A stretch of DNA of 64,000 nt from the NCBI GenBank assembly GCA_963752965.1, contig CAVWAJ010000006.1:1-64000 (forward strand), written 5' to 3'. The DNA comes from QHXW01 sp963752965 (lineage in GTDB: Bacteria > Acidobacteriota > Terriglobia > Bryobacterales > Bryobacteraceae). Positions 33,612 through 43,290 of the stretch are shown piece by piece (position 1 is the first letter of the stretch; every line of letters begins with the position of its first letter). A program made the position numbers and the translations under genes. A model generated the notes under the pieces. The model was not told where the DNA came from and did no database searches. It worked only from the letters and a program-made list of their open reading frames with translations.

Positions 33612-36211
33612 TCGTTCCGCAGCGTGCTCGCCGGATTCAGCCGCGTGATGCGCCACGCCGGCAGCATGCTCGCGGCCACCGCCACCAGCAGGAACAGGCA
33701 CGGCACTCCAACGAACGTCCACGCATCGGTCGGGCTGACGCCCCAAATCAGATGCCGCATGAGCCGCACCACCCCCCAGCCCAGCATACATCCGAACGCG
33801 CATCCTATCCCCGCCAGCACCACTCCCGGCAGCGTAACCAGCGAGACCGCCTGGGTTGTAGTCGCGCCCATCGCGATGCGAATGCCGAGTTCCCTGGTGC
33901 GCTCCGCCACCGAATGCGCGATCAAGCCGTAGATTCCGATCGCCGCCAGCAGCAACGCGAGCAATGCCATCGCCCCCATCAGTGAGGCCTCCAGGCGCTG
34001 TCCGCCGAGTGCGCTCGATTGCAGATCCGCAATGCCGCGGAAACTGGAAAACGGCAGTAGCGGCTCGACTGATTTCATGACATCCTGCATACCCGCCATT
34101 AGAACTCGGGGCTGCGCCGAGGTGCGCACAATCCAACTGGGTGAGAACCAGACATGTACCAACTGCACGAAACCATCGGAGATCTGCGTCGCGGGAACGA
34201 ACGCTTGTGGCAGTATGCTCAGCGGGCCGAACGTCCCGAAGCTCTCCTTTACCGGCACATTCCCCACAACGCCCACAATTTCCCACGCGTCATTTCCTAC
34301 GAGGATCTGGCTGCCCACTGGATGCGGCCGGGAAAGATATTTGAGCGCGAACGCCTCGTTCACGAGTGCCACCTTTGCCGACTGCGGCCCGTCCGCCGGC
34401 GTAAACGCACGCCCGGCGAGCAATGGAATCCGCAGCGCCCGGAAGTATTCCGGCGTCACGTAGGACATGAATGTTCCATGGAACTCTTCCGATCCCGGCA
34501 AGCGGAATCCGTTCTGCAACGGACGCTCATAAGGCAATGCCAGAGCCACCGCCGCGGCTTCCACACCCGGCAACTCGTGGATACGCTCAAGCGATTTGTC
34601 GAACAGCCGGTTCACTTGTGTGCTTGTTTGGTAACGCGCGTCTTGCAGCGAAAGCGTCGCAGTCACCACGCTGTTCGCATCAAAGCCCGGCCGCAGATCA
34701 CGCATGTAGAGAAACGAACGAAGCAGCAGACTCGCGGCGATCAGCAGCGTTACTGACAACGTCACTTCAGCCACCACTAGAATCTGCCTCGCCCAGCGGT
34801 TTCGTCCGCCAGCCACCGCGCGGTTACCGCCTTCCGCCAGGCCGGTGCGAATATCGGTTCGCGTCGATTGCCACGCCGGGTACAGCCCGAATAACAAGCA
34901 CGATGCGAGGGCAATCGCACTGGTCATCAGAAGCACACGGCCGTCCAGTTGCACGTCCTGCCCCAAGCTCAACGTGCCGTGCGCCAGGGTTTGCAAAGCC
35001 CGCAAGCCGAGGTATCCGAAACCGATTCCTGCCGCACCACCCAAAATAGCCAGCAGCAGGCTCTCCGTCAGCAGTTGCCGGAACACTACAGCCCTTCCGC
35101 CGCCCAGAGCCATGCGCGTAGCGATCTCCCTGCTTCTCCCCGAGGCTCGCGCCACCAACAAGCTCGCAATATTCACACACGCGATCAGCAGCACCATTCC
35201 CACGGCAATCCAGAGAATGAGCAATGGCAAATGAATCTCATCATTCAAGCCCCGCTGAAAGGACACGATGCCCAGCCGGAAATCGCCCCCGCGCGGACTC
35301 ATTTCTCGCCGGCGGATCTCGCCGAGCGACTTCACCTGCGTCTCCGCCTGCGTCCAAGTAACTCCTGGGCGTAGCCGCGCGACAATTCCGTAGTTCGTGC
35401 CTTCGCCCTCGCCGCTCGTCGAGGGCCGCAGCGGAGTCCACACATCCGCCGGTCCCACGGAACGAAACGACGCCGGCATGACGCCCACGACGATGTACGG
35501 CTCCCCTCGCAAAACCACCTGGTGGTCGATTACCGACTCATCACCATTGAGCACGCTCTTCCATACCCCGTAGCTGAGTACGGCTACAGCAGGCCCGCCC
35601 GCGCCGTCCTCCGCCTTAGTGAATTCGCGCCCGTAGAGCGGCTTCACGCCTAGCACTCGGAAGAATCCTGAGCTGACGCGCTGCTGACGGATGTACCGCA
35701 CCAGCCCATGAGCCGCAAAATTGACATCGGCGGGCATGTCAGAGAAGACCGCGCAGTCGAGATAGGCGGCTTGATCCCGAAACAACTCCCAGGTGCGTCC
35801 GTCCTGGCTGTTGTCCATTTCCTGGCTATAGTAGGTGACCACTGACGTCAGCCGTTCCGGCTCCGGATACGGCAGCGGCCGCAGCAGCACCGCGTCCACC
35901 ACGCTGAACACCGCCGTATTTGCCCCGATTCCCAGCGCCAGCGTCGCAATCGCGATCGCCGTGAACCCCGGGCTCTTTCGCAGCACCCGCCCCGCATAGC
36001 GCAAATCACGCCCCAGATGTTCCAGCCACTGAAACGTCCACATCTCCCTGCTCCCTTCCTTCATGCGCAGCACGTTCCCAAACGCCCGCCGCGCCGCCGG
36101 CTCCGATTGCTCCTCCGCCGCCATCTCAAGGTGAAACCGCAGCTCCTGCTCCAGCTCGCTTTCAAACTTCCGACGCGAGAAAAAATACCTGACCTTCCGC
36201 AAAAACTCCAT
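33608..36211 (-). CDS. ADOP-family ABC transporter permease (MacB/FtsX-like)
   Basis: This protein has about 867 residues from ATG 36211 (MEFLRKVRYFFSRR); a TTG 21 bases upstream is the alternative. The N-terminal extension (FESELEQELRFHLEMAAEEQ) is the mark of acidobacterial duplicated orphan permeases. Two MacB-type periplasmic domain plus FtsX permease units follow. The first begins FTAIAIATLALGIGANTAVF, with internal membrane helices near 335-440, and the second has MALLALLLAAIGIYGLIAHS near the end. No ATPase gene is nearby, as usual for these orphans. A lipid or peptide export role, or mechanotransmission, is inferred from MacB. Confidence 0.88.
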   Translation of the reverse strand: MEFLRKVRYFFSRRKFESELEQELRFHLEMAAEEQSEPAARRAFGNVLRMKEGSREMWTFQWLEHLGRDLRYAGRVLRKSPGFTAIAIATLALGIGANTAVFSVVDAVLLRPLPYPEPERLTSVVTYYSQEMDNSQDGRTWELFRDQAAYLDCAVFSDMPADVNFAAHGLVRYIRQQRVSSGFFRVLGVKPLYGREFTKAEDGAGGPAVAVLSYGVWKSVLNGDESVIDHQVVLRGEPYIVVGVMPASFRSVGPADVWTPLRPSTSGEGEGTNYGIVARLRPGVTWTQAETQVKSLGEIRRREMSPRGGDFRLGIVSFQRGLNDEIHLPLLILWIAVGMVLLIACVNIASLLVARASGRSREIATRMALGGGRAVVFRQLLTESLLLAILGGAAGIGFGYLGLRALQTLAHGTLSLGQDVQLDGRVLLMTSAIALASCLLFGLYPAWQSTRTDIRTGLAEGGNRAVAGGRNRWARQILVVAEVTLSVTLLIAASLLLRSFLYMRDLRPGFDANSVVTATLSLQDARYQTSTQVNRLFDKSLERIHELPGVEAAAVALALPYERPLQNGFRLPGSEEFHGTFMSYVTPEYFRALRIPLLAGRAFTPADGPQSAKVALVNEAFALKYLSRPHPVGSQILVGNDAWEIVGVVGNVPVKESFGTFGPLSILPQAFVPATQISDGFVQLVHVWFSPSWIVRTSAQPRVLMAGMQDVMKSVEPLLPFSSFRGIADLQSSALGGQRLEASLMGAMALLALLLAAIGIYGLIAHSVAERTRELGIRIAMGATTTQAVSLVTLPGVVLAGIGCAFGCMLGWGVVRLMRHLIWGVSPTDAWTFVGVPCLFLLVAVAASMLPAWRITRLNPASTLRNE

Positions 36212-36216
36212 CACAT

Positions 36217-36257
36217 CTTTTGCCTTTTGCAATTTGCCTTTTGTCTTTTGCCTTTTT
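36217..36257 (-). repeat. Purine-rich near-tandem GGCAAAAG repeat between two ADOP genes
   Basis: Read on the minus strand, GGCAAAAG-type units recur about four to five times (GGCAAAAG, ACAAAAGG, GCAAAAGG and GCAAAAG) between the stop of the first permease gene and the ATG of the second. The tract is directly upstream of the chosen start and supplies the only Shine-Dalgarno-like AAAGG. Copy-number change could alter spacing or translation. Confidence 0.55.
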
Positions 36258-38830
36258 CACTCGTATCGCAGCGCCACCATCGGATCGACGCGCAACGCCC
36301 GCAGTGCCGGCCCCAGCGTCGCCACACATGCCACCGCTGCCAGCACCGCTACAACCGTTAGAAATGTCGCCGGATCGTTCGCACTCAGCTCCGGCACCAG
36401 AAACATCGCCAGTGGCCTGGTGGCGAATACCGCAATGCCCAAGCCGATCGAGACCCCAAGCCCCAGCAGCGCGAAACTCTCCCGCGCCACCATGCGCAGT
36501 ACCGCCCCTCGATCCGCTCCCAGCGCCACTCGCAGCCCGATCTCTCGCGTTCTCCGCGCCACCGAATACGACATCACCCCATAAAGCCCAATCGACGCCA
36601 GCGCCAGGCCCAGCAGCCCCATGCTCCCGAGCAGCGCCGCACCCACGCGGCTCGGCAGAAACGCAAACCCCATGGCATCGCGCATCGGCTTCACCTCGAC
36701 CGCCGCTGACGAGTCCAACCGCCCCAGCCTTTGGGCAATCTCTTTGGCGACATCCTGCGGCCGCCGCGTCCGCATCAAAAACTGCAGATTTGTGAGGACG
36801 TCTTCTTCCTGGAAATAGGGTGCATACAGCGCCTGCGCATCCTCTTCGCCAAGCGTCATGTACTTGCTGTTCTTCGCCACGCCAACCACCGTTACCGGAG
36901 CGCTCGGCGTAGGGCCGCCATAACGGAACGTGTGCCCCACCGGATTCCGGCCGCCGAATAGCACGCGCGACAGATTCTCGTTAAGCACCGCAACCGCCGG
37001 CGCGCCCTTCCGGTCGGATGCGAGAAACTCCCGCCCTTCGTCAATCGGAATCCCAATTGCTTTGAAATAGTCCGGGCCGACGCTGTTCTGATGGAACCGT
37101 ACGGGAATCGGCTGGTCGCTCACGTCCGTGCGGATCTCGGTGCCCCAAACCGAATTCGCGTTAAAGGGGATCACCTGCGCAATACTGGCTGCTTCGATAC
37201 CGGGAAGCGCATCGAGTTCGCCGAGTGCGGTGCGGATCAGGCTCCGCGTTTGCTCGACGGTCGTATACTTCTCCGGGACTACTCGCATTTGGGCCCAGAC
37301 CGCGTGTTCAGCATCAAACCCTGGATTCATCGACATCGACTTGGTCATGTTGCGAACAAACAGCAAGCCCGTCGCGAGCAGCACCACGGACACAGCAAGC
37401 TGGCCCACAACCAGCGCATTGCGCAGCGTCCACCGTCCCCCTACTTGCCGTTCTCCGAGTTTCAAAGCCGTGCTCACTCCGTCGCGAGTCGCCCTGAGTG
37501 CGGGCATCAGCCCAGCCACTAGCGCGCTCCCGGTTGCAACCGCGATCGCATACAACAGCAAACGCCAGTCTGGCTGGATCAGAAGCCGCACGGGGACAGG
37601 CAGCGGCAGTTGCACGCGGTTCATAAAGCCCGTGAGCCCGAGATTGAGAATCAGTCCCGCGCACGTTCCCAGTAGCGCCAGCAATAGACTCTCCGCCAGC
37701 AACTGGCGCACGATGCGGCCGCGTCCGGCGCCGATGGCCAGCCGAATCGCCAGTTCCTGTCGGCGGGCCGATGCACGTGCCAGCAACAGACTCGATACGT
37801 TAGCGCATGCGATCAGCAGCACTAGCCCCACTACCACCATCAACACGCCAAAAAACGCCGCGAGAAAAGCGATGTTCATCGATTTCAGCCGTTCCCATCC
37901 GACCACCGGCGTGACGTCCGCGTTGATCGACCACTCGGAATTGCCACTCCAACCATGCGGGTAGAGTTTGTCCAACTGCTTACAGGCGGAGATGAGCCGC
38001 GTGTAGGCGCCTTGGACGGACATACCCCGTGGCAGCCGTGCGATCAACGCTACCTGGTCGGTCTCCTTCGATGCAGGCAAATACAGCTCTGGCGCGAATC
38101 CGAATCCGACCACGGTCCGGTGATTACGCGGCAGGACTCCGGAGACGGTGAAGGGCCGCCCGTCTATGATCAACGCCTTTCCTACCACATTGGGATCAGC
38201 AGCCAGTCGGACCCTCCAGAAACGGTCGCTGAGCACAACGACGTCGCGGTCACCCGGCTCAATCGGCCGCCCCATCGCCACCGGTACGCCGACAACATTG
38301 AAGAAATTGTCGGTCACGCGCATCACTTGCAGCCGGTACGTGTCGTTGCCAAATCGCCAGTTCGATTCGGCCTCTTCACGGCTGCCAGCCAAGCCGTCAA
38401 ATAGGTGCGCATCGCGCAAGAAGCGGTAGTGCGGCATGTTCGCGTGGCTGTTGCCGCCGATCCGCATCTCCGCCAGCCGCTCCGCATCCCGGCAGGACGG
38501 CTGGCTGAACAGAAACTCCATGGTCAGGCTGAAAATCGTTGTATTCGCGCCGATCCCCAGCGCCAGCGAGAAGATCGCCGCCGCCGCAAACCCCGGACTT
38601 CGCCGCAAAGCCCGCGTCGCATATCGTAGATCGGAAAGCAGATCCTCCAGCCACCGAATCTGCCACGCCGATCGCGTGTCTTCCCGCATCCGCACCGTCG
38701 ACCCAAATTCCCGCCGCGCTTGCTCCTCGCCCCGTTCGGCGGCCGCCATTTCCAGATGGAATCGGATCTCGTCGTCGAGCTCGGCGTTAAACCTTTTTCT
38801 TTGAAACAGATACCTCAGCTTTCGCGACAT
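36257..38830 (-). CDS. ADOP-family ABC transporter permease (MacB/FtsX-like)
   Basis: This protein has 857 residues from ATG 38830 (MSRKLRYLFQRKRFNAELDD). The frame is open 51 more codons upstream, but that would run into the PadR gene. It has the same architecture as its downstream neighbour: an N-terminal EIRFHLEMAAAERG helix segment, then two MacB_PCD/FtsX units. Visible motifs include FAAAAIFSLALGIGANTTIF, LLIACANVSSLLLARASARR and GLLGLALASIGLYGVMSYSV. It lies 2 bases after the PadR stop, so it is surely co-transcribed and probably PadR-controlled. The two permeases may form a heteromeric unit. Confidence 0.88.
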   Translation of the reverse strand: MSRKLRYLFQRKRFNAELDDEIRFHLEMAAAERGEEQARREFGSTVRMREDTRSAWQIRWLEDLLSDLRYATRALRRSPGFAAAAIFSLALGIGANTTIFSLTMEFLFSQPSCRDAERLAEMRIGGNSHANMPHYRFLRDAHLFDGLAGSREEAESNWRFGNDTYRLQVMRVTDNFFNVVGVPVAMGRPIEPGDRDVVVLSDRFWRVRLAADPNVVGKALIIDGRPFTVSGVLPRNHRTVVGFGFAPELYLPASKETDQVALIARLPRGMSVQGAYTRLISACKQLDKLYPHGWSGNSEWSINADVTPVVGWERLKSMNIAFLAAFFGVLMVVVGLVLLIACANVSSLLLARASARRQELAIRLAIGAGRGRIVRQLLAESLLLALLGTCAGLILNLGLTGFMNRVQLPLPVPVRLLIQPDWRLLLYAIAVATGSALVAGLMPALRATRDGVSTALKLGERQVGGRWTLRNALVVGQLAVSVVLLATGLLFVRNMTKSMSMNPGFDAEHAVWAQMRVVPEKYTTVEQTRSLIRTALGELDALPGIEAASIAQVIPFNANSVWGTEIRTDVSDQPIPVRFHQNSVGPDYFKAIGIPIDEGREFLASDRKGAPAVAVLNENLSRVLFGGRNPVGHTFRYGGPTPSAPVTVVGVAKNSKYMTLGEEDAQALYAPYFQEEDVLTNLQFLMRTRRPQDVAKEIAQRLGRLDSSAAVEVKPMRDAMGFAFLPSRVGAALLGSMGLLGLALASIGLYGVMSYSVARRTREIGLRVALGADRGAVLRMVARESFALLGLGVSIGLGIAVFATRPLAMFLVPELSANDPATFLTVVAVLAAVACVATLGPALRALRVDPMVALRYE

Positions 38831-38832
38831 CG

Positions 38833-39162
38833 CTATGCCGTCCTCATCACCAGCTGAATGGCCTCGATCAGTTTGTCGAACTGCTGCGATTCGTGCTCGA
38901 GCTGCTTCCGGCCCTCGGGGGTCAAGGTGTAGAAACGAGCTTTGCGGTTGTTCTCCGAGATGCCCCACTCGGCCGTGAGCCAACCCTTTACCAGCATTCG
39001 ATTTAGCGCCGGATAGAGCGAGCCCTCCTCGATTTCCAGCGCCTCCTCGGAGGAATCCTTGATGCGGCGGGCGATGGCGTAGCCGTGCAGTGGGCCTCGA
39101 TCCAAGATTTTTAGAATCAACAGATAGAGTGTTCCAGGTAAAAGTTCAGGCGTTGGTTGCAT
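38833..39162 (-). CDS. PadR-family transcriptional regulator
   Basis: This 109-residue winged-helix protein carries PadR signatures GTLYLLILKILDRGPLHGYA, EIEEGSLYPALNRML and NNRKARFYTLTPEGRKQLE, and a C-terminal dimerisation helix. In Acidobacteria this subfamily regularly precedes ADOP permeases, as here. A perfect 14-bp palindrome sits 13 bases upstream of its ATG, which fits autoregulation of the whole minus-strand operon. The inducer is unknown; PadR proteins usually respond to phenolics or membrane-active drugs. Confidence 0.92.
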   Translation of the reverse strand: MQPTPELLPGTLYLLILKILDRGPLHGYAIARRIKDSSEEALEIEEGSLYPALNRMLVKGWLTAEWGISENNRKARFYTLTPEGRKQLEHESQQFDKLIEAIQLVMRTA

Positions 39163-39174
39163 GTCCCTTGTCCA

Positions 39175-39188
39175 GACTATATATAGTC
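39175..39188. promoter_or_regulatory. Perfect palindrome, likely PadR operator
   Basis: GACTATATATAGTC is a perfect 14-bp palindrome just upstream of the padR start. Known PadR operators are AT-rich dyads with an ATAT centre in the regulator's own promoter, which this fits. It would overlap the promoter of the four-gene operon. Confidence 0.65.
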
Positions 39189-39439
39189 CAGAAAGGGGAA
39201 GGCGTCAAGACCCTGCAGTACCTACCTCGTTTTGACGATAAACAGGAAGCATGGTTCGTTTCCGCGATCTCTCCATTCGACGCAAGCTATTGTTTATAAA
39301 TGTCTTAACAACCAGCGTTGCCCTGCTGCTGGCTTCCACGGCCTTCATTACGTATGAGCGCCTGCGTTTTCAAGAAGATACAAGTCGGCAGCTGAACACC
39401 GTGGCGGGTGTCATCGCCGCGAACGCCTGGCCAGCCCTA

Positions 39440-40604
39440 GTGTAGTGCGGCATAAATAGTAACGATTATAGAATACGCGTCGTCTTTACAATAGGAGGAC
39501 CGAAGACGATGCGCGTGGCGCGACCCGTGGTTCTGAGTTCTGACCAGCAAGAGATCCTGGAATCTCGGGCCCGAGCTCGCAGCGCGCCGGCACGGAGCGT
39601 GGAACGAGCGCGGATCGTTTTGTTGGCCGGAGCGGGGCTGCAAGATCAGCAGATCGCGGCGGAGTTGAAGATCACACCGGAGAAGGCCGCGCGCTGGCGG
39701 AATCGGTTTCTGGACGGTGGTTTTGCGGCGCTGGACAAAGATGCGCCGCGCCCGGGAAGAACACCAACCATCACACCGGCCCAGGTGCAAGAGGTGATCC
39801 GGAGAACCACGCAGGAGAAGCCCGACAACGCGACCCACTGGAGCACGCGCACCATGGCAGAGGCCGCAGGCGTCAGTGAAAAGAGCGTGCGCCGGATCTG
39901 GCAGAAACATGGTCTGAAGCCGCACTTGGCGCGGACCTTCAAGGTGAGCCACGATCCCGAGTTCGCCGAGAAACTGGACGCCATCATCGGGCTTTATCTC
40001 AACCCGCCAGAACACGCCATCGTCCTCTGCGCCGATGAGAAGAGCCAGATCCAAGCACTGGACCGCACGCAACCTGGCCTGCCGCTGAAGAAGGGGCGCT
40101 GCGGAACGATGACCCACGACTACAAGCGCAACGGAACGGCAACCCTGTTTGCGGCCATGAGCACGCTCGATGGCACCGTAATCAGCATGTGCGACGACCG
40201 GCACCGGCATCAGGAGTGGCTGAAATTCCTGCGCGTGATTGACCAAGTCACCCCTGCAGGCAAGCAAATCCATCTGATCGCGGATAACTATGCCACGCAC
40301 AAACATCCCAAGGTTGAGAAGTGGCTGGCCCGCCATCCGCGCTTCCACGTGTACTTCACTCCCACCAGCAGTTCATGGCTGAACATGGTGGAGCGTTTCT
40401 TCCGTGACCTCACTCAGAATCGGCTGCGGCGAGGCATCTTCCGCGACGTCGAGGAACTGATCATGGCCATTGGCGACTACATTGACCAGCACAACGACCA
40501 TCCCAAACCGTTTGTCTGGACCGCCAAAGCGTCCGATATTCTGGAAAAGGTCAAGCGCGCCCGCCACGCGCTGCATAATCGTTAATCTGCATGCCGCACT
40601 ACAC
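39440..40604 (+). mobile_element. Complete IS630-family insertion sequence, 1165 bp
   Basis: Perfect 14-bp terminal inverted repeats begin GTGTAGTGCGGCAT at 39440 and end with its complement at 40604. An inner 9-bp match (AACGATTAT) extends the ends to 30 bp. TA is duplicated at 39438-39439 and 40605-40606 within a CTAG context, as is standard for IS630. One intact transposase gene fills the element. Matching ends and an uninterrupted gene suggest recent insertion and possible activity. Confidence 0.93.
39509..40585 (+). CDS. IS630-family transposase
   Basis: This 358-residue protein has N-terminal helix-turn-helix regions (about 45-65 and 115-135, LQDQQIAAELKITPEKAARW and AAGVSEKSVRRIW). 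A DDE catalytic core follows, with D176 (LCADEKSQIQAL), D259 (LIADNYATHKHP) and E295 (WLNMVERFF); 35 residues separate the last two. An AGGAGG lies upstream of the ATG. All catalytic residues are present. The gene lies wholly inside the inverted repeats. Confidence 0.95.
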   Translation: MRVARPVVLSSDQQEILESRARARSAPARSVERARIVLLAGAGLQDQQIAAELKITPEKAARWRNRFLDGGFAALDKDAPRPGRTPTITPAQVQEVIRRTTQEKPDNATHWSTRTMAEAAGVSEKSVRRIWQKHGLKPHLARTFKVSHDPEFAEKLDAIIGLYLNPPEHAIVLCADEKSQIQALDRTQPGLPLKKGRCGTMTHDYKRNGTATLFAAMSTLDGTVISMCDDRHRHQEWLKFLRVIDQVTPAGKQIHLIADNYATHKHPKVEKWLARHPRFHVYFTPTSSSWLNMVERFFRDLTQNRLRRGIFRDVEELIMAIGDYIDQHNDHPKPFVWTAKASDILEKVKRARHALHNR

Positions 40605-41812
40605 TAGCGGCCGGCGACCGGGTGGCCGGGGCGGAAGTGCTCCGGGGCCTGGCGGCGGAACCACGCATTCTTGCGGCGTGCCTCTATCCGGAACACGGCA
40701 GAGTACTTGCCTGCTACGCACGCGATCCAGGGGCTGCCGCGGTTTTCCCGAAGACTGTGGGGATTGTGGGGATTCAAGCAAGGAACGGCGATCTGCTGCT
40801 TTCCCGGCCCATCGTGGAACAAGGGCAGCGGCTCGGCGCCATGTGGATTCGCTTCGACAGCCAGGTATCGCTCGAGACGCTGCGGCACGATGTCGCTATG
40901 GTGAGCTTGGCGATGGCGGTTTGCTTTATCATCGCGGTGCTGCTGTCCTCGAAGTTGCAGGCTGCCATTTCGGGTCCAGTACAGCGGTTAGCTGAGACGG
41001 CCCGTGCAGTCTCGGTGGGGCGCAATTACTCGCTGCGCGCAGAGAAGGCGGGCAACGATGAAGTGGGGCGCCTCGTAGACTCGTTCAACGAGATGCTCGC
41101 GCAACTGGGTGAACACGCCGCAGAGTTGCACGCTCTTTACGATTCTGCGCTTCACGCCATCGTCACGGTGATGGCCGATGGAACAATCACGGCGTGGAAC
41201 CGGGGCGCTGAGCACATGTTCGGCTTCCCCGAGCCGGCAGCCGCCGGCCAGCCATTCGGATACTTTCTGGCGGAGGCTTCGCGGGATGTCTATACCACCG
41301 AGCTCCACCGCGTGCGAGCTGCGAGCGGCGAGCGCTCCGAAGGAAAGCTGGTGGAACTGGCGGGGCTACGGCGCGACGGAGCGGAATTTCCCATGGGAGC
41401 GACCTTCACTCAGTGGAGCTCGAATAAAGGCACCTTCTACACCATTTTCATGCGGGATGCGACCGAGCGGCAGCTACTGGAGGTGCAACTGGCGCAGGCC
41501 CAAAAGCTCGAGTCCATCGGCCAGTTGGCCGCCGGTGTGGCCCATGAAATCAACACACCCATCCAATATGTGGGCGACAACACCCGGTTCCTGGAAGAAT
41601 CGTTCCGCTATCTGGACAAAGTTCTGGCGAGCTATGACGGCCTGACCCGCGCCGTGGAGAGCGCAGGGCTGTTGTCCCACGAAGTCCAGCAGGTGCACGA
41701 AGCCGCTGAAGAGGCCGATTTGGAATACCTGCACGATGAGATCCCGCGGGCCATCCGGCAATCCGGGGAGGGCGTGGAGCGCGTGGCGACCATTGTGAAG
41801 GCCATGAAGGAG

Positions 41813-43212
41813 TTCCCTCACTTCGGGATGACTGGCGAGCACCGCGCTGACTTCGCCCAACTCGATGCGATGTCCCCGGAGTTTCACCTGGTGGTCCAAG
41901 CGGCCCAGAAACTCGAAGTTCCCGTCGGCCCGCTGGCGGACGCGGTCGCGAGTGCGGAAAAGACGCGAGCCGCCGGAACGGCCGAATGGATTCGGCAGGA
42001 ACCCCTCCGCGGTCAGTTCCGGATGGTTCAGGTAGCCCAACGCAACGCCCTCGCCGCCGATGTAAAGTTCACCGGGAACGCCTGGCGGCACCGGCCGCTG
42101 CTGCTCATCCATTACATAGAATTGCGTGTTTGCCAGCGGGCGGCCAATCGGAACAATGTCGTCTTCCGCACCCACGAGGTGAGCGGAGGACCACACGGTG
42201 GTTTCGGTCGGCCCATACGCGTTCCACAGTGCCTTAGTCTTGCCCCGGAGGCGCTGCGCCAGTTCGCCCGAAAGGACCTCACCTCCGGAAACGGCGGTGA
42301 GATGGCGCGAGCCCTGCCATCCGGAATCGAGAAGAAGCTGCCAGGTGGACGGAGTAGCTTGCATCACTGTTCCACCGGAGGCTCGAATCTGGTTTCCCAA
42401 CTCCGCCCCGTCCCGGCATGAGTTCGCGGCCGGCACTACAACCCGTGCGCCGCATGCGAGCGGCATCCAGACATCCAGGACGTGGATATCGAATGACATG
42501 CTGCTGACGGAAACCAGGACGTCGTTCCGGGTCATCCCGATCTTCGAGCGAAGCGAATCGAGAACGTTGACGACGCTGCGATGCGCGATTTCGACCCCCT
42601 TGGGCCAGCCCGCCGATCCCGAGGTGTACATGACGTAAGCCCGGTGCCCGGCGTTCGCGGCCTCGCGTGAGTCCGTATCTTCCTCGCGGCCGATCACCGG
42701 CCAATCGCGATCCAGGCACACCGTGGTGCCGCGACAACCGGCGAACCGATTCATGAGCGGCGATTGAGTCAACAAGAAAGTAGCTTCGGAGTCCTCCATC
42801 ATGCCGGCCAGGCGATCCCGCGGATATGCCGGGTCGAGCGGGATGTAGGCGCATGCTGCTTTCAGTACCCCGAGCAGCGCGACTACCATCTCCAGCGAAC
42901 GTTCCACGCTGACGCCAACAAGACTGCCGCGTTCGGCTCCCCGAGCCCGCAAATAATGCGCGAGCTGGTTCGCGCGCCGGTTCAGTTGCAGGTATGTCAA
43001 GACTTGCGAGCCAAACGATACCGCTATGGCCTGCGGCGTCCTGGCTGCCTGCTGTTCAAAGAGTTGATGGAGGGTGCAATCTTTTCGATACTCGTGCATC
43101 TCAAAGTCGGCACACTGCGGCCGGGTTATGTCAGTCCATCTAAGGCGTTCTTTGAGATAGTGCTGGTATCGAAATGGATTCTCAGCCGTAATGCGAAGGG
43201 ATCAAAACCACA
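41813..43212 (-). pseudogene. NRPS adenylation-domain fragment, truncated
   Basis: From about 43099 the minus strand encodes an amino-acid adenylation domain. It reads LTYLQLNRRANQLAHYLR (A1), GVLKAACAYIPLDPAYPRDR (A2), YVMYTSGSAGWPKGVEI (A3), NAYGPTETTVWSS (A5) and LFRTRDRVRQRADG with KLRGHRIELGEVSAVL (A7-A8). It ends at PEVRE near 41813, before the A10 lysine and carrier domain. Upstream in another frame (about 43135-43212) is LRLRIHFDTSTISKNALDGL, which looks like the tail of a condensation domain. A gene for a non-ribosomal peptide synthetase was therefore cut at both ends. The frame downstream of 41813 is antisense of the histidine kinase and not real. The substrate was not predicted. 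Confidence 0.8.
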
Positions 43213-43290
43213 CCCGCTTGACCGGCGCAGGAGCGTTTCGGGGCCACTATGTGATATGAACAGAATGGTCCAGCGGAAAGGTGGCGACGA

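Larger units (their letters stand above)
39251..41815 (+). pseudogene. CHASE8-type sensor histidine kinase, split by IS630 and truncated at 3' end
   Basis: Codons 1-63 (39251-39439) encode an N-terminal membrane segment and the start of a CHASE8-like periplasmic domain (VAGVIAANAWPAL). After the IS630 element the same frame resumes at 40607 (AAGDRVAGAEVLRGL), with a second membrane helix (about 40898-40951), a HAMP domain, a PAS domain (about 41129-41475) and a HisKA dimerisation helix with phospho-His in GVAHEIN at 41543. Removing the element and one TA restores one open frame. The kinase sequence ends at about 41815 in KAMKEF, and from there the frame reads antisense of an NRPS gene up to 42421. 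The HATPase domain is lost, so it is non-functional twice over. Confidence 0.88.

Noticed and set aside
33612..34286. N-terminal extension of the YkgJ-family frame
   Set aside because: It lies in another frame of the ADOP permease gene and reads as low-complexity Gly/Arg noise; the ATG at 33611 begins the conserved part.
41474..41812. C-terminal 113 residues of the adenylation-domain open frame
   Set aside because: They are antisense of the histidine kinase dimerisation region.
41816..42421. C-terminal 200 residues of the histidine-kinase open frame
   Set aside because: They are antisense of the NRPS adenylation domain, not an HATPase domain.
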